A stretch of DNA of 64,000 nt from Uranotaenia lowii (lineage: Eukaryota > Arthropoda > Insecta > Diptera > Culicidae): NCBI RefSeq assembly GCF_029784155.1, contig NC_073693.1, forward strand, positions 226,191,094 to 226,255,093. Direction: 5' to 3'. Below, one piece after another: positions 1 to 11,723 of the stretch. The notes under the pieces were generated by a model. The model saw only the letters and a list, made by a program, of their open reading frames with translations. It ran no database searches and was not told the DNA's origin. Within the stretch, counting starts at the first letter, position 1; the number at the start of each line of letters is the position of its first letter. The position numbers and the translations under genes are program-made.

Positions 1-735
1 AAGGAGAAAAAAAATGTTGTTTGACGTCATCATTAACCTTAATCCGCTCTTGAGTGTCATTGTGATACTATTGCAAGATTGGCGGTTTGTAACTTTATTC
101 GATTGCATCCAAATTGTCTTATTTCTTTGGAAACCCTCAATGAATTATTGAAATCTTTAATTTATCATCATAACTTTTTTATGGAGGCACTCTGAAAGCC
201 TTGGAAAAAACTCCTTAATCAGACCTTGAGTGTAGAATTAAAATCCCTCGCTTTAAACCGCTATATCTCTCTTGTTTCTCAACTGATTTTTACAAAATTT
301 ATAGTTTTGCAAAGCTCGTAATGTATTTATGTCAAATATGTTTCTCAGACAATGTTTAGCTACAACACTTCTGTTTTCCGTTATTCAAAATCTAAAAAAA
401 AAAAAAAAAAATACGGAAAAACATGCTTCGGAAAAAGACTAGATAAGCTACGGAATGTTCGTAAAAAATTTCTCTTAGTGTCCAAGAAAGCTGAAGTTAA
501 AGGCTGTACTATGCACATAAGAATGTATTTTTTGGAAATTTTTAAAGTTCATGTACCCCAAAAATGATAAAAAGTGTTGTTAAACCCGTATTTTTCAAAT
601 TGTTTATGTAACACAAGATAAATTTGGATCGTAAAAATCGGTTCGGACCCAAGAGAGATATATTGGTTTTAGTCAGGAGTATCAAAATCACACGCCAGGG
701 ACTCAAACGGGTAAAAATTTCAGGGACGGATGAGG

Positions 736-1215
736 GTTAATCCAAGACGACAGCTTCCGTTTTTTAAAGCTATAATTGACTGACAATCTCATGAAACATC
801 CACAATATGGGTATTGGCGCAAAATGTAAAAACGAGAAGAAGTCAAATTTCGTTGTCCAACGCCATCTTGAAATCCTAGATGGTTTCATCCGCTGAACTT
901 GAAAATGCGAAAATCGCATGAAACCCACGGAATATGAGTATTAATTTAATTAATTTACAATTCGAATTTTGCTATCTGAGATTATCTTGAAATCTTTTCT
1001 TTTAAAACCTTTATCTTACTGATAATAGCATGAAACCCTCATAATATAGGTATTGGATGAAAAGGCTAAACATGATGAAGTCGAATTGGCGACTATCGCA
1101 TAAGTTTAAAATGTTATAAACACTGAAAATCAGATGAAAGTCCCAAGGGTGAAAAGACAATGCAAGAAGAAGTCGAGTTTAGTATTCTCACGCTTTCTTG
1201 AAATCCAAGATGGCG
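736..1215. repeat. Diverged tandem repeat, about 115-160 bp modules
   Basis: Three degenerate modules share the phrases CATGAAACCC..AATATGGGTATTGG (near 790, 917 and 1030) and CTTGAAATCC.AGATGG (near 867, 988 and 1196). Spacing is irregular (113-127 bp and longer), so this is an old array or part of a larger interspersed repeat. It ends where the ITmD37E-like relic begins. No coding content seen. Confidence 0.55.
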
Positions 1216-2046
1216 GCTTCTGTTGATCGACAAAGAGAGTTGCCGGTAGTTTTAAGCGAAACCCTAACTTCTCTCTCCGAGATGCCGCAAATAAGCTGGG
1301 TGTATCGTCTACAACCGTGCATCGAGCCAAAAAACGAGCCGGACTATCGACTTACAAGAAGGTAGTGACTCCAAATCGCGATGATAAACAAAATACGACG
1401 GCCAAAGCGCGATCCCGGAGGCTGTACACGACGATGCTGACGAAGTTTGACTGCGTGGTAATGGACGACGAAACCTACGTCAAAGCCGACTACAAGCAGC
1501 TTCCAGGACAGAAGTTTTATACGGCAAAAGGAAGGGAAAAGGTAGCAGATATTTTCAAGCACATGAAACTGTCAAAGTTTGCGAAGAAATATCTGGTTCG
1601 GCAGGCCATCTGTACCTGTGGCTTTAAAAGCAGCATTTTCATAGCTTCCGGGACTGTCAACCAAGAAATTTACGTGAAAGAGTGTTTGAATAAACGTCTG
1701 CCTTTCCGAATATTAAAAAAAAAACAAAAAAAATTGAGAAATACTGGACTATTGTCAAGCGGAACCTAAAGAAGACCAAAAAACTGCTAAGGACGAGCAG
1801 CAGTTCAAGGCAAACTGGCTTTCTGCGCGAAGAAGGTGGACAAGGTGGCTGTACAAAATCTTATGGCAGGGGTTAAGCGTAAGGCCCGGCAATTCGGATT
1901 TGGTAAAGCGGAAGCCTAACTGAATATTTTTTCTGAAGTTTATACTAATTAAACTTGAAAAAAAAAATTTAATTTGATTTTTCAAATAAACGATTTCACC
2001 GATTTACACGCGTTTTCCGTTGACCAAATTTTGACCGTATCACCAT
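1211..2046 (+). pseudogene. ITmD37E-like Tc1/mariner transposase relic, 5'-truncated and internally deleted
   Basis: This is the remnant of a DNA-transposon gene whose product would cut and paste the element at TA sites. The longest open stretch (1317-1769, 150 codons) holds the end of the helix-turn-helix region, a conserved linker, and the first catalytic aspartate in VVMDDETYVKADYKQ. After CLNKRLPF an A-rich scar replaces the segment that should hold the second catalytic acid. The C-terminal segment resumes out of frame near 1740. The right terminal inverted repeat is intact at about 1988-2043 (..TTTTGACCGTATCACC). The left end and the first part of the DNA-binding domain are gone. It matches the second copy at 19072-20103 closely, and the two lack different segments. 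It cannot encode an active enzyme. Confidence 0.85.
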
Positions 2047-2149
2047 TCACTACAATGTTATTTTATATTTTCATCAATAAACCACAGATGAAATTTAACC
2101 TTAAAAAATTGATAATCAGTCAGAACAATTCAGTACATCGTTAAGACTA

Positions 2150-2252
2150 TTTTTCAAAAATCAGGGCAATTCAAGCGTTTTTGAAAAATCAGGACGGTTT
2201 CGCAAAAAGCAGGACAGTTCCTGAACAATCAGGACCCCTGGCAAGCTTCTGT
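2150..2252 (-). repeat. TCAGGAC-rich repeat, possible hAT MITE end
   Basis: The phrase AAAAATCAGGRC recurs every 25-30 bp. Read on the reverse strand the segment starts AGCTTGCCAGGGGTCCTGAT, which resembles the terminal repeat of the CCCGG-rich MITE at 52362 (AGCTTGCCAGATTGCCCGG). It may be a truncated relative. Confidence 0.4.
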
Positions 2253-4004
2253 TCCTGCTCCCTTTTATAACTTTCCAAGCTATTCCTATCACAACAAGGG
2301 TTGTTCAACATGGTGTAAGACCGATGGAGACTTCTTGAATGCATCACTTACCTGTGTGCTAAAACAACTTTCTTCGCATATTCGCCTAAAGTGCATCCTA
2401 CAAGCTACGCACCCGTTCACATCTGGCCTTTAAAATTGCTTAAAAAAAATAAGAAATTCATTAATTTCAGGGCTGGTTCGATTCATCCATGCAATCGGTC
2501 AACTCTAAAGGATCAACGACTTTCAAGTGTTTTATTGGAATTAATCTTATTTAGTTCTAGCGAAACTGCAAAAAATATTCATTTGATTGAAGCTCTTGTT
2601 TATTACAATCTTACTATGCATGTTACAATATTCACAGGAGAATAGTATAATGTGAAACAAACCATGAAACTCGATTAACTACTAATATTTACCATGGGAG
2701 AATTTCCGGATATCCAACCACAAAACGCTAGCGTTTGTGTTCTGGGAAAAGAAAAAACGAACAATAGTGCTTATTTATTAATGTGGTCCCCAAAGCGCCC
2801 AAAGAAAAAGCTGAGATGCTGCCCATTTCAATTCCCGCCCCACTTGGGTGGATCATTTTTCAACTAAACCATATCGCTGTTGCAGGGCTGCCTGTCCAAA
2901 CCTTTACCATTTTCCGTCTATGAGAGGGTGGATACATTTCTTCCGCGTTTTCTTTCCGAAGGGAAAGTGTTGAAAGTGAAAAAAAGACTTGACTGGCATT
3001 CTGCCAATGTCAATAAAAGACAAACTCATTCGCCCGTTGTGCCGAAGAAGATATGGCGGAAAAAGGCAATAAAGATACCGCCAGAGAGTTGCGAAAAATA
3101 CATATTATGTTTTTACTTCATCGTCGACAGACTACCAATTGGTTGTTCCCATCTTTCGTGTCCTGTCGGGCTTCGTCGAAACGGCCGGTACGATTTCTTT
3201 TTCTCGTGCCACCCTCCCTCAACGTCAACCCACCCTATCGGAAAAGGGACCAACGTGAGTCAGTGGTGAAGTTTTTCTTGCCCGTTTCCCACACCCAAGG
3301 GGATTGCTGCTGACCACAGGCAGAAATTTATCACCACCCCTTCATCCAAGAGGCAGAGAGGTAGAAAGGTAGAGCCAAATGAGGGGGTTGTGAAACGACT
3401 AGATTCATTTTCAACATAAATTTTATCGATGTGATAAAAATTTTTCGTAAAAATACCTTTAAATGTTCAACTACAGTTTTTTTTAACTGGTATAAATATT
3501 CACCCAAGCCAAATTTGGTTTCATTTGCTTGACCAGTTCTCGAGTTACATATGTCACGTGGTGTAAGAATAATTAATGATAATCGACGTTGAATAGTTTT
3601 TATTTTATTGTTTGCTAAATTGTTTTAATAAATATCATGGTTACCATCAGCAGCATAATTAACCTTTTAACGCCTTGAATTTTTTTTTAATAAAAAAAGC
3701 AGTTATTGATTCAGCGAAATAATAAAATTTTCATTCGATTAACTAAAAAACTTTATTTTAAAAGTCATAGCCCTTCAAAGTTGATTTTTTTTAAGTTATT
3801 AATTCATTTCAATTCGATTTTTTAAATTTCTTCCAAACCTTTTTAATTGGGAGCATTGATTGAGAGGGCTTTGATTGAGTGATTGAGATTTAAAATTTTT
3901 TTTAGAGTTTTCAAATCTAAAGAAATAACAGTGATTTTCCAAAAACTACTTTTTCAAAAATAAAACAAATAAATTTGATTTTTGTAATTTCTTCTTATTC
4001 AAAT
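2253..4004. other. No supportable gene; GC-richer patch at 2750-3360
   Basis: The 2750-3360 stretch is less AT-rich than its surroundings and carries a 129-codon open frame on the + strand (2880-3269). That frame overlaps an 86-codon frame in another phase and has no recognisable domain, so I do not call it a gene. It may be unique host sequence. The rest is AT-rich with homopolymer runs. Confidence 0.4.
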
Positions 4005-4028
4005 GTGTGTTTGATATATCAAACACAC
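4005..4028. repeat. Perfect 24-bp palindrome
   Basis: GTGTGTTTGATA followed by its exact reverse complement TATCAAACACAC. It lies about 70 bp upstream of the MITE at 4097 and is not part of the MITE's terminal repeats. No function is implied. Confidence 0.8.
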
Positions 4029-4096
4029 TTTTGATTATCGTGATAAAAATACCACGGGCTTATTGCTTTTAATATCTAGAATACTTTTTGTCAGTA

Positions 4097-4845
4097 TACT
4101 GCCATTCTAAGCAAGAATGTCCCATGTGACTTTTGGGTCATTTTCACTTTTTTGCTGGAAACGGTCTCTTTTAGTGTTAACTTTCGAGTAACAACACAAA
4201 CAAGTATACTTTGTTCTGAACTTATACGAAATTTTCATCAAGGTGGTTGTCTCTATGTTGATAGTTCTACGCAAGAATGTCACACTAGAGAAAATTCTAT
4301 GAAAAATGCAAATGTTGAATTTAATGTTATTCACTGAAAAGAACACTAAAATATAGGGCAGAGGAGGAGCGAGAAGCCTTGAATGTTTTATAAAGAGAAA
4401 TTTTCACTTATCACTTTTCGGTAGGCACTACTTACAAGATCCATACTCAACTATACATTTTTATAAACTAAGAGGAACGTATTTCTCAAATTACGGTTTA
4501 GCATGAGTTTTTGGGAAAAAAATTAACTACGCAAGCTTTTAAAATAATAGAAAAATTGTAGCCGTGTGACAGTTTTTCGTAGAACTAGCATCGGCATGCG
4601 TTCTGATTCTACGCAAAAGTGTCACACGGAGCATTTTTGGCTCTAATTTGCTGTTTTTTTTGTAGGAAATGTATTTTTTTGGCAGAAAACATTGTAAAAT
4701 GATTAATTTGAACTGTTCACTACGAAAAAACTGCCGGTGAATTTTTAGTTTTAGAGAAAAATTGGAAATATAGCTGATATTTCAATCACGTTTTTCTCGT
4801 TTTCAAGTTTTTCCACATGGGACAATCTTGCTTTGAACGGCAGTA
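4097..4845. mobile_element. 749-bp TA-flanked MITE with internal copies of its end motif
   Basis: The ends are inverted repeats: TACTGCC..AAGCAAGAATGTCCCATG on the left and its diverged reverse complement at 4814-4845 on the right. Both ends abut TA (4095-4096 and 4846-4847), the target duplication expected for Tc1/mariner-mobilised elements. Inside, the end motif recurs as ACGCAAGAATGTCACAC (about 4269) and ACGCAAAAGTGTCACAC (about 4611). No transposase remains. The two short open frames at 4107-4346 (reverse) and 4152-4337 (forward) are chance frames in this element. Confidence 0.8.
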
Positions 4846-4847
4846 TA

Positions 4848-6289
4848 TCACTTTAAAACAAACGTTTCCGAGATATTGGGATTTTGACAACAACACTCTG
4901 CATTAGAAGATTAAACTAAAGTTTTATCCTGTATCTGGTTCTTGGCTTTGCGCTTTATGCTGGTAAATATGCTGAAAGGTAGTCATCAATCAATTCTACA
5001 AATTAAACATTATAATTTCATTACCAAACCTCTGTACAACTATGTGAAGCGTTAGGCAGGGAACTATTTTGTTACTACATCTTTTGCGTTTTCATCACAT
5101 TGTTGGCCTTGCCGTAGTACAAGGTCCGGCAATTGAAGTGCTACATTCTCCTATTCGCTGTTCGCGTCGACAAACAAAATCTCAATTTTTCTACTTTCTA
5201 ATCATTATCAATTTTCGTTTTAAGCTTCAGTAAGTATAATTTTTAAAGGTCAAAATATGACATCGATAGTTGCCTAAACAAGTTTTTTTTTGAAATTTTT
5301 TTTGTACATTCATAAATCTCTTACATGCCTAATGTTCAAAGCGTATCATCCTCAAAATGCATTGATTTGATTTGTTTTTTGAACGACTGCAGGCGCATTT
5401 AACTCGAGAGGTACATCCTCGATAACTTTATCCTACTGTAGTAATTTAAACATCATGATATGTTATTTCAAAATCAAATTGTTGTTCTCGCAAATGGTTC
5501 AATGGTTCAAATAAGTTCTTTTGAACTTTGGAACAACAAATTTCTCAGAACTTTTGTTAAATGCTCATGCCCATCAAGTCATGAATATGGATAAGTATTT
5601 CTTTTGGAATAAACATATGGCTTTTCTTGAAAGCATCCTTAAATTCATTTGTAGCCATAGTTTCTTTGAGCTGTGAAGCTTCATGTCTATTACCAGAACT
5701 TTTTCGGGTTTATATATAAATAAATATATACTTTTTAAATATATTTCCAAGATATAGATAACGCTTTGAAAAACATTAAAGTTAAAAAAAACTATCGTGT
5801 TTTAACCTAAAACCATTTATTTTTACAGTTCCTTGAAAATAATGTTAAGAAAAAATTAGTTTTAACAATTTTCCGTCAATCATATTCAACTCAAAAACAC
5901 GCTATAGCATCAATATACTTTGGAACACTTTGACTAGGTCCAACAACAAAAAAAACATAAGGAACACACCAAAAAATTGTTCGTAATTATGGATATAGCA
6001 TTTCTTTAGTTTTTATTTGAAAAAAAAAATCATTGTCATAACAGTCTAATTACAAAAATCATTGTGATTAACTATCCGACAATAATTTTCAAAATGATCG
6101 ATTGATAACTCATCTTCCATTTCTAAAACAGCGTTTTTTAAGAAACATGCTTAGGAGTAAGAAAACTGAATTGTATGTATGATTAAAATTCAAATGATCA
6201 ATAAGATTATCAATTGTCTTGTTGTCGTGATAAGTCGAAAATAACGTCACAAACTTTAAAAATCAAACGGTATGTTAACATTCGGCACA
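4848..6289. other. AT-rich stretch without recognisable genes
   Basis: No open frame above 60 codons and no clear repeat termini. A slightly GC-richer spot lies at 5090-5180. The rest is AT-rich sequence with many homopolymer runs. Confidence 0.5.
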
Positions 6290-6480
6290 CATGAAAAATT
6301 TAAGATCACTTAACCTACTTGAAGCAGTTTGACTTTGAATATGGATCGAGAATTGATTTCTTTTAATTCATTGGGAAAGGAATTATATTTTGCTTGTCCA
6401 ATGAACGATGTCCTTTTCTGCCCTAAGGAACTTGAGGATCAGCAGCGTTGAGGAGCTTTAAGTATCTAGAGTTATGTGTT

Positions 6481-6939
6481 AGGTTGTCAGGTTGCTCGGT
6501 TTTATCCGGGTTTGCCCGGATATTTTGTACAAAATTTGAGAACAGTCCGGCTCGGCCCGGTTGCCCGAGTTTTATTGAAAAATGCCGGGATTTTGCCCGG
6601 ATTTATTCACATTATTTGGATAATCAAACAACAACAAAACAACAAACGCCTCCAAAACAAAATTTTTCGGGCAAGTTTGAAAAAAATAATCATGAAAGGA
6701 TTGTAGAATCTTAAACACATATTCAAAACCTGTCGATGAGGTTTGATGAAAAAAAATAAATTTTTTTTCAATTTAATTTTTTGATTTTTGTTTAGTATTT
6801 TTTGGGTTTTGAGAAGATTTTTCCGGATATATGGTCATCACTTTTGAAATTAAATGCCCGGATTTCGCCAGGTTTTTATAAAAAATTGCCCGGTGTTTCC
6901 GGGCAAGATACATGTTGAAAAAATTCTGGCATCCTTAGA
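6481..6939 (+). mobile_element. CCCGG-rich hAT-type MITE inserted in the LINE relic
   Basis: The left end AGGTTGTCAGGTTGC and right end ATTCTGGCATCCTT are imperfect inverted repeats. An 8-bp direct repeat TATGTGTT flanks the element (6473-6480 and 6940-6947), the length expected of hAT insertion, though three bases separate the right repeat from the inverted end. The interior repeats TTTGCCCGG and its complement. Family members lie at 22800, 24780, 45750 and 52362. The short open frames here (6448-6714) are non-functional. Confidence 0.75.
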
Positions 6940-7309
6940 TATGTGTTCTTATTCCTGTTGTGAAACGAATTTTTTTAATGGCAGTTAATGAATGCAGGTT
7001 ATCAAAAACATGCAATACCGTTTTTAAATCACAAAGTTCTGATAAAGGTAAGATGTTATGAAATCCGGATGAATAAATAAGTCTAGTTTGATGCAGTAAA
7101 GGAACATAGTAAATATTTTTTAAGCATCTATTTTGCAGAGTTTGAATTTTTTGCAAATGAGAATGATACTGTTATAAAATAGTGAAATAGAGAGTGAATA
7201 AATGCATAATATTCTGTAAGTTCATGATGTTAACAAAACTCTTCAATCTGCTGAGTCCACCACAGAGGGGAGAAACTCTTTTTTTTTTAAAGGTTGTTTT
7301 GTTGTTGTT

Positions 7310-8000
7310 GCTTCGTTTTGGTTTAAAACTCATCCATGATTTTTTGCAAAATTTTTAGGTAACGTTTACATGAGTAAATTTAAACTTATATTTTTGTATG
7401 GAAAGTTGAATATTTGAACTGAAATTAAACACATTTTTTGTTTCTTTTGTATAACCAAGCCTGCTTATGATTTTTGTCCCATAAACTCGCCAAAGAAAAT
7501 TTGTCGCTGAATAAATTTTTTCGAAGACCGTAACTTCGTATCTTAAATATCAGACAAAAAAAGTTATAAGCTGTTTAATAGGGATATGTCCTTTGGCATT
7601 GACGAACATTAAATTCAATTGAAATCGCTGCTTTTGCCCCGCGAATTATTGCATGAAAAGTAGCCATGCAATACCTCGTCAGGCACCCAGAAGGGGTGTC
7701 AATTGAATTTAATGTTTTTCAATGCCAAAAGACATACCCCTTTTAAACAGTTTATAACTTTTATGTCTAATATGATAAGAAGTTGCGCTCTTCCACTAAA
7801 TTATTCAACGGAAAATTTCCTTTGCAAAATTTATAAATTGACACAAAAACTATCAGCTGGCTTGGTTCCAGAGAAGAATCCAAAATGATGATTATTTTTC
7901 AGTGCAGAATATTCAATTACAAAAGTTCAAAATTACTCATGTGAACGTTACTTAAAAGTTATGCAAAATAACATGGATAAGTTTCAAACTAAAACGAAGC
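7310..8000. mobile_element. 690-bp foldback element (long inverted repeat)
   Basis: The whole segment folds on itself. The left arm starts GCTTCGTTTTGGTTTAAAAC and the right arm ends with its near reverse complement (..GTTTCAAACTAAAACGAAGC). The match continues with mismatches through about 300 bp per arm to ATTAAATTCAATTGA near 7620 and its complement near 7695. A small inner stem ATTGCATG/CATGCAAT (7648-7672) sits at the axis. No transposase frame. It interrupts the LINE relic between the thumb and C-terminal parts. I could not define a target duplication. Confidence 0.8.
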
Positions 8001-8412
8001 TTTTAAGAACACGGGGTTTGAGAAATTCAAAAATGACCCCAAATCGACTCAGTCTAGTATGACAACTCAAGGAAAGGGTAATATCTAAATCGATATCTAT
8101 GTATTTGAAAGTTTTCACTTCTTCTATAGAGAACTGATTCATATATCCATTCCTGTGTATGAAATTACTTTCTTGGACGAATGAATTAACATAGTTTAAA
8201 GAGAGTAGATTGCTATTGAAAAATTTAGATAGTAATTTAAAACATGTTCCAGGTTCTAGATTATTGCATTTGGAGACTTTCCTGTTAAAATAAAGCAGTT
8301 CATCCGAAAAAAGCCGTGCTGTACAAGTAGGGTATAATTTCAAATGTCATTTATGTAGACAAGAAAAAGTAAAAGACCAAAGATACTGCCCTGCCCTGAT
8401 GATACCACAACA

Positions 8413-8603
8413 ATTTTTTTTCGATTATAGTCGTTTGAACATCTTTATTTCATTTGCGACTTATATCAACGATGCAGTTGGCAAACAGTAATTGAAAAAC
8501 TTGTCCGGTACAACTTCGATCGATATTTACTCTTGGGCACGAACTCACGAGCATCGGCTCTGGAAGCAACTGTCTTGCCAACTGAGCTATATCACAAGCT
8601 CTT
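8413..8603 (-). mobile_element. tRNA-derived SINE
   Basis: On the reverse strand a tRNA-like head begins near 8603: TATAGCTCAGTTGGCAAGAC is a good A box and GAGTTCGTGCCC is a diverged B box about 35 bases on. A body of about 110 bp follows, ending in an A8 tail (8413-8420). It sits inside the LINE relic between the YLNNRKQFV and GQGS motifs. The head is not a working tRNA because the acceptor and T stems do not pair well. Confidence 0.75.
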
Positions 8604-8902
8604 AAAAAACAAATTGTTTTCTGTTGTTCAAATAGTTTCGAATTATGTCGTTTGTTCTCCCCCTAATTCCGTATTTGTTAAATTTATCTAATAAAAAATA
8701 ATGATTCAATGTATCGAAAGCTTTTATCAGGTTAAAAATAAAGCTCCATCAATATTTTTAGAATCAATTTCTTTAATGCTTGAGTCAACTAGTTCAGAAT
8801 TTGCTATAAGAGTGATAAATCCTTCTTTTAAACCGTATTGCATTTTGTATAAAATATTATTACAACTGAGGAGACTCATAATTCTGTTTGCTAGTAATAT
8901 CT

Positions 8903-8960
8903 AGAGGAAGAATGACCAAGCTGGTTAAAATCCTCTATTATTAAACAAAATAGAATAGAA
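8903..8960 (+). mobile_element. 58-bp retroposed fragment with 11-bp target duplication
   Basis: TAGTAATATCT occurs at 8892-8902 and again at 8961-8971. The 58 bases between end in a tail of AATAG repeats, as expected for the extreme 3' end of a LINE inserted by target-primed reverse transcription. Removing it restores the reverse-transcriptase reading of the host LINE relic. Confidence 0.65.
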
Positions 8961-9230
8961 TAGTAATATCTCAAACACTTAGCTGAAGACGCTCAGCTAA
9001 GAAATTTGTCAATATGTAATTGTTGACATCTTCTGGATCACCTAATTTAAAAATTGGAATAAGTTTTGCCACTTTGAGACAATCTGGAAAACATCCTGTT
9101 TCAATTATAGAGTCAAAAACTGTGCAAGAATATGTGAAAATAGGAGTTTGTTATTTTTATAACACTTATTGAGAAGCTATCCGATCTACAATTTTTTGGT
9201 TTTTGGTTCAGCTTGAATTTGTTTAATGAA

Positions 9231-10900
9231 ATAAAAAAAAAATTTAATTGTCTGCACTAATGTCGTCCCACATTTTTGAAAACTGTAGATCTTTTTTATC
9301 ATACATTTTCATCATCATGATTTGATCGTTGGATCGTTAACAGTGAAAGTCTATTACCACGGCCCTATGCACCGGAGGATTGGCGCGGGAGCATTAAATA
9401 AAAAAAAAAATCATTATTTAAGATATTTGGTACAACTCTGTATACCGCCAAAAACCGTTATTTGGCACACCGAATAGTTGAGCTAAGTATTCGGCTGAAT
9501 AGTTAGAATGTTTATAAAAAAATTTATACAATCACAGACTTATCAAATTTGTTAAATTATGTTGGACAATTTATAAAATTTTCAAAACTTCTGTTAAGCT
9601 ACACAATCAACAACGAAAACTTATGGTTTCAGTTAAACATGTAAGGTGTATCCGAGTCACTTTCAGCTTTAAACTTTGATCATTTCTTATTCCAGATTTT
9701 GTTGATATACTCAGACTTGTCCATTAATCTAAAAAAAAATCGAGATAAGTCAAATCTTGCCTTGATTCCCAAATATTGATAAAAATTCTCAGATTTTCGG
9801 GGGTTTACTCAAATTATTTGCTGAATCAAAAAAACTCCAATTTCACTTTGAAAATTTAAATATTTTGTGAGCGTTTTTTTTTTAATTTCAAAATAAACTT
9901 AAAATTTTGTTTAAATACGATTCGCAATGCTGCTGTGATTCAATGAAAACTTTAAATTTTAAATTATTTTTTTTCCTATTTTTCGTTATTGTATAATGCC
10001 TAAAATTTGTTCAAGTTTGCCTGACCGTGTGGATACGTGTGGTAGAAAGTATAGTATGCTTTAGGGTTTAACATCATCGTTCTTTTAAACAACTTTTTTA
10101 AAGATATCTTGCTCAAATTTGACCTTCATCTTGTTTGAATAATCAAATAAGCAATTTCAAATTGTTTAGTTTTTAATCTGTTTTACTCAGATTTTTTAAT
10201 TTAATTATCGGATTCAGCGTCCGATTTCATATAAAAAGTGATCTTCAGCTTACTAAGTTCAAAAATGCTGTAAACCAGTGTGATTAACAATTATTTTAGT
10301 TGTGATAAACAATTTTTGATCATAATCTTATTTTCTATCAGATTCTGAAATATACTTAAGAATATGGATTTAATTTTATTTAAAATCTGGTTTTGTAATT
10401 TATGTAATCTTATTCTTTACAATGTATATTTTCAAAGCTTCAAATTATATATTTATACGAAGTTTTAGTTTGCATTCAATTTTTGGTGTTTCAAAAATAA
10501 TGGCTTAAAAATTTCTAGATCAGAATAAGGATCGCCATCGATTAAAATCGCACCGGAAATAAAATTGGTTTGAAACTTTGATTCTGATTTGTTTTGAATC
10601 TTATCAACAAAATTTTTAAATTTTCCGAGAATTTGTGATGGTAATAAATACATTTCATTTAAAAATCTTCTTCCTTATTTTTGTGCATTTTTGTAATTGT
10701 TATAATTCGGACAAAAGGTCCAAAAACACTTTTTATAAAGAAACCCATCCTAAGTTAGGTGAATAAATGTGGTTGTGGTTGTTTTCTGCCATAAACCCAC
10801 GAAAATTGAAAGTATTGTGAATGGCATCTTCATTTCTCAATTGATTCAGACAATTTTTAGTACATACTTTATAGAACCAAGCGTAACTCAATTGAAAATT
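9231..10900. other. AT-rich stretch without recognisable genes
   Basis: Homopolymer-rich sequence. An A10 run at 9400-9409 follows a GC-richer phrase (9358-9392) and could mark the 3' end of an unidentified retroposon. The 62-codon frame at 10465-10653 has no recognisable motif. Confidence 0.45.
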
Positions 10901-11723
10901 ATTGTATATTATTATTATTATTATTCCATCTGACATTCTAAGTCTACATGAATTGTTAACAAACTAAGGTAATTTAAAGCTATACAATCATAAACATCAA
11001 CAATCTACATGCGTAAAGCTGCGTAATGGATGAGATTTTCTTATGTTTGATTTGAAAGTCTCTGTGGACATGTGAAAATTGTTTTACTCGTAGAACCAAT
11101 TAAACACCTTAAACAGCGCGTAGTGGCTCTTGTTGTCCGTAGTTGGTCCGCTGAAAGTTGATCCGAAGAAATTCCGAACTCCTAAAAGTACGAGGGCGTA
11201 CATTGATATCGACCTGTGTAAGCAATGTTGGACAGTCGATTTCTGCATTGATCAGCTTTTTCACAAAAATAGCACGTGCTATCACACGCCTTTTGTAGAG
11301 TGTTTCCATGTCTAAAAGAAGGCAGCGGTGTTTGTAGTCTGGAAGCTCGTTTGGGTTGTTCCATGGAAGAAATCATAGGGCCTACTGCAAAAATCTCGAT
11401 TGAATTGCTTCGATTCTTTGAGACTAGTATGCTGTATGAGGGCACCACACAGTTGAAGCTGTTTCAAGGTAGGAAAGAACCAGCGAATAGTACAGCGAAC
11501 GAAGGCAGTATGGGTCCTTGAACTCCTTCGACAGTCTTGTTCTTAATCCCAAATTCCTGTTGGCTTTCGATATAAGACCGTTCAAATGCTCACGAAATGT
11601 TATTTTATCGTCGAGAATGACTCCAAGATCCTTAAACGAGGATACTCGTTCTAGCGCCGCGTCAGAGATTCTGTATGTCCAATGAATAACATTAGTTTAC
11701 AGCACATTTTGACACACCAATTG

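Larger units (their letters stand above)
6290..9230 (-). pseudogene. LINE (Jockey/CR1-like) reverse-transcriptase relic, interrupted by four insertions
   Basis: A non-LTR retrotransposon reverse transcriptase can be followed on the reverse strand through several frame changes. Order from 9230 down: ETGCFPDCLKVAKLIPIFK then GDPEDVNNY (RT finger region, about 9110-9010); GFITLIANSELVDSSIKEID (about 8830-8760); KAFDTLNH then FNKYGIRG and YLNNRKQFV (about 8720-8620); GQGSIFGLLLFLVYIND (about 8390-8340); a thumb-like segment ending near 8001; LQNRCLKNIYYV (about 7140-7100); and FPNELKEINSRSIFKVKLL followed by a stop near 6310, the usual LINE C-terminus. The YADD box is lost or unrecognisable. Interruptions are a 58-bp insert (8903-8960), a SINE (8413-8603), a foldback element (7310-8000) and a hAT MITE (6481-6939). 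It is dead and old. Confidence 0.8.

Noticed and set aside
352..567. 71-codon lysine-rich frame
   Set aside because: It runs through an A18 tract, lacks any domain and has AT-driven codon content.
2880..3313. Overlapping 129- and 86-codon forward frames
   Set aside because: No recognisable domain, two phases compete, and there is no splice or promoter support. Kept only as a unique-looking patch.
8530..8603. Possible tRNA gene (reverse strand)
   Set aside because: The A box is good, but the stems do not pair and an A-tailed body follows, so it is a SINE head.
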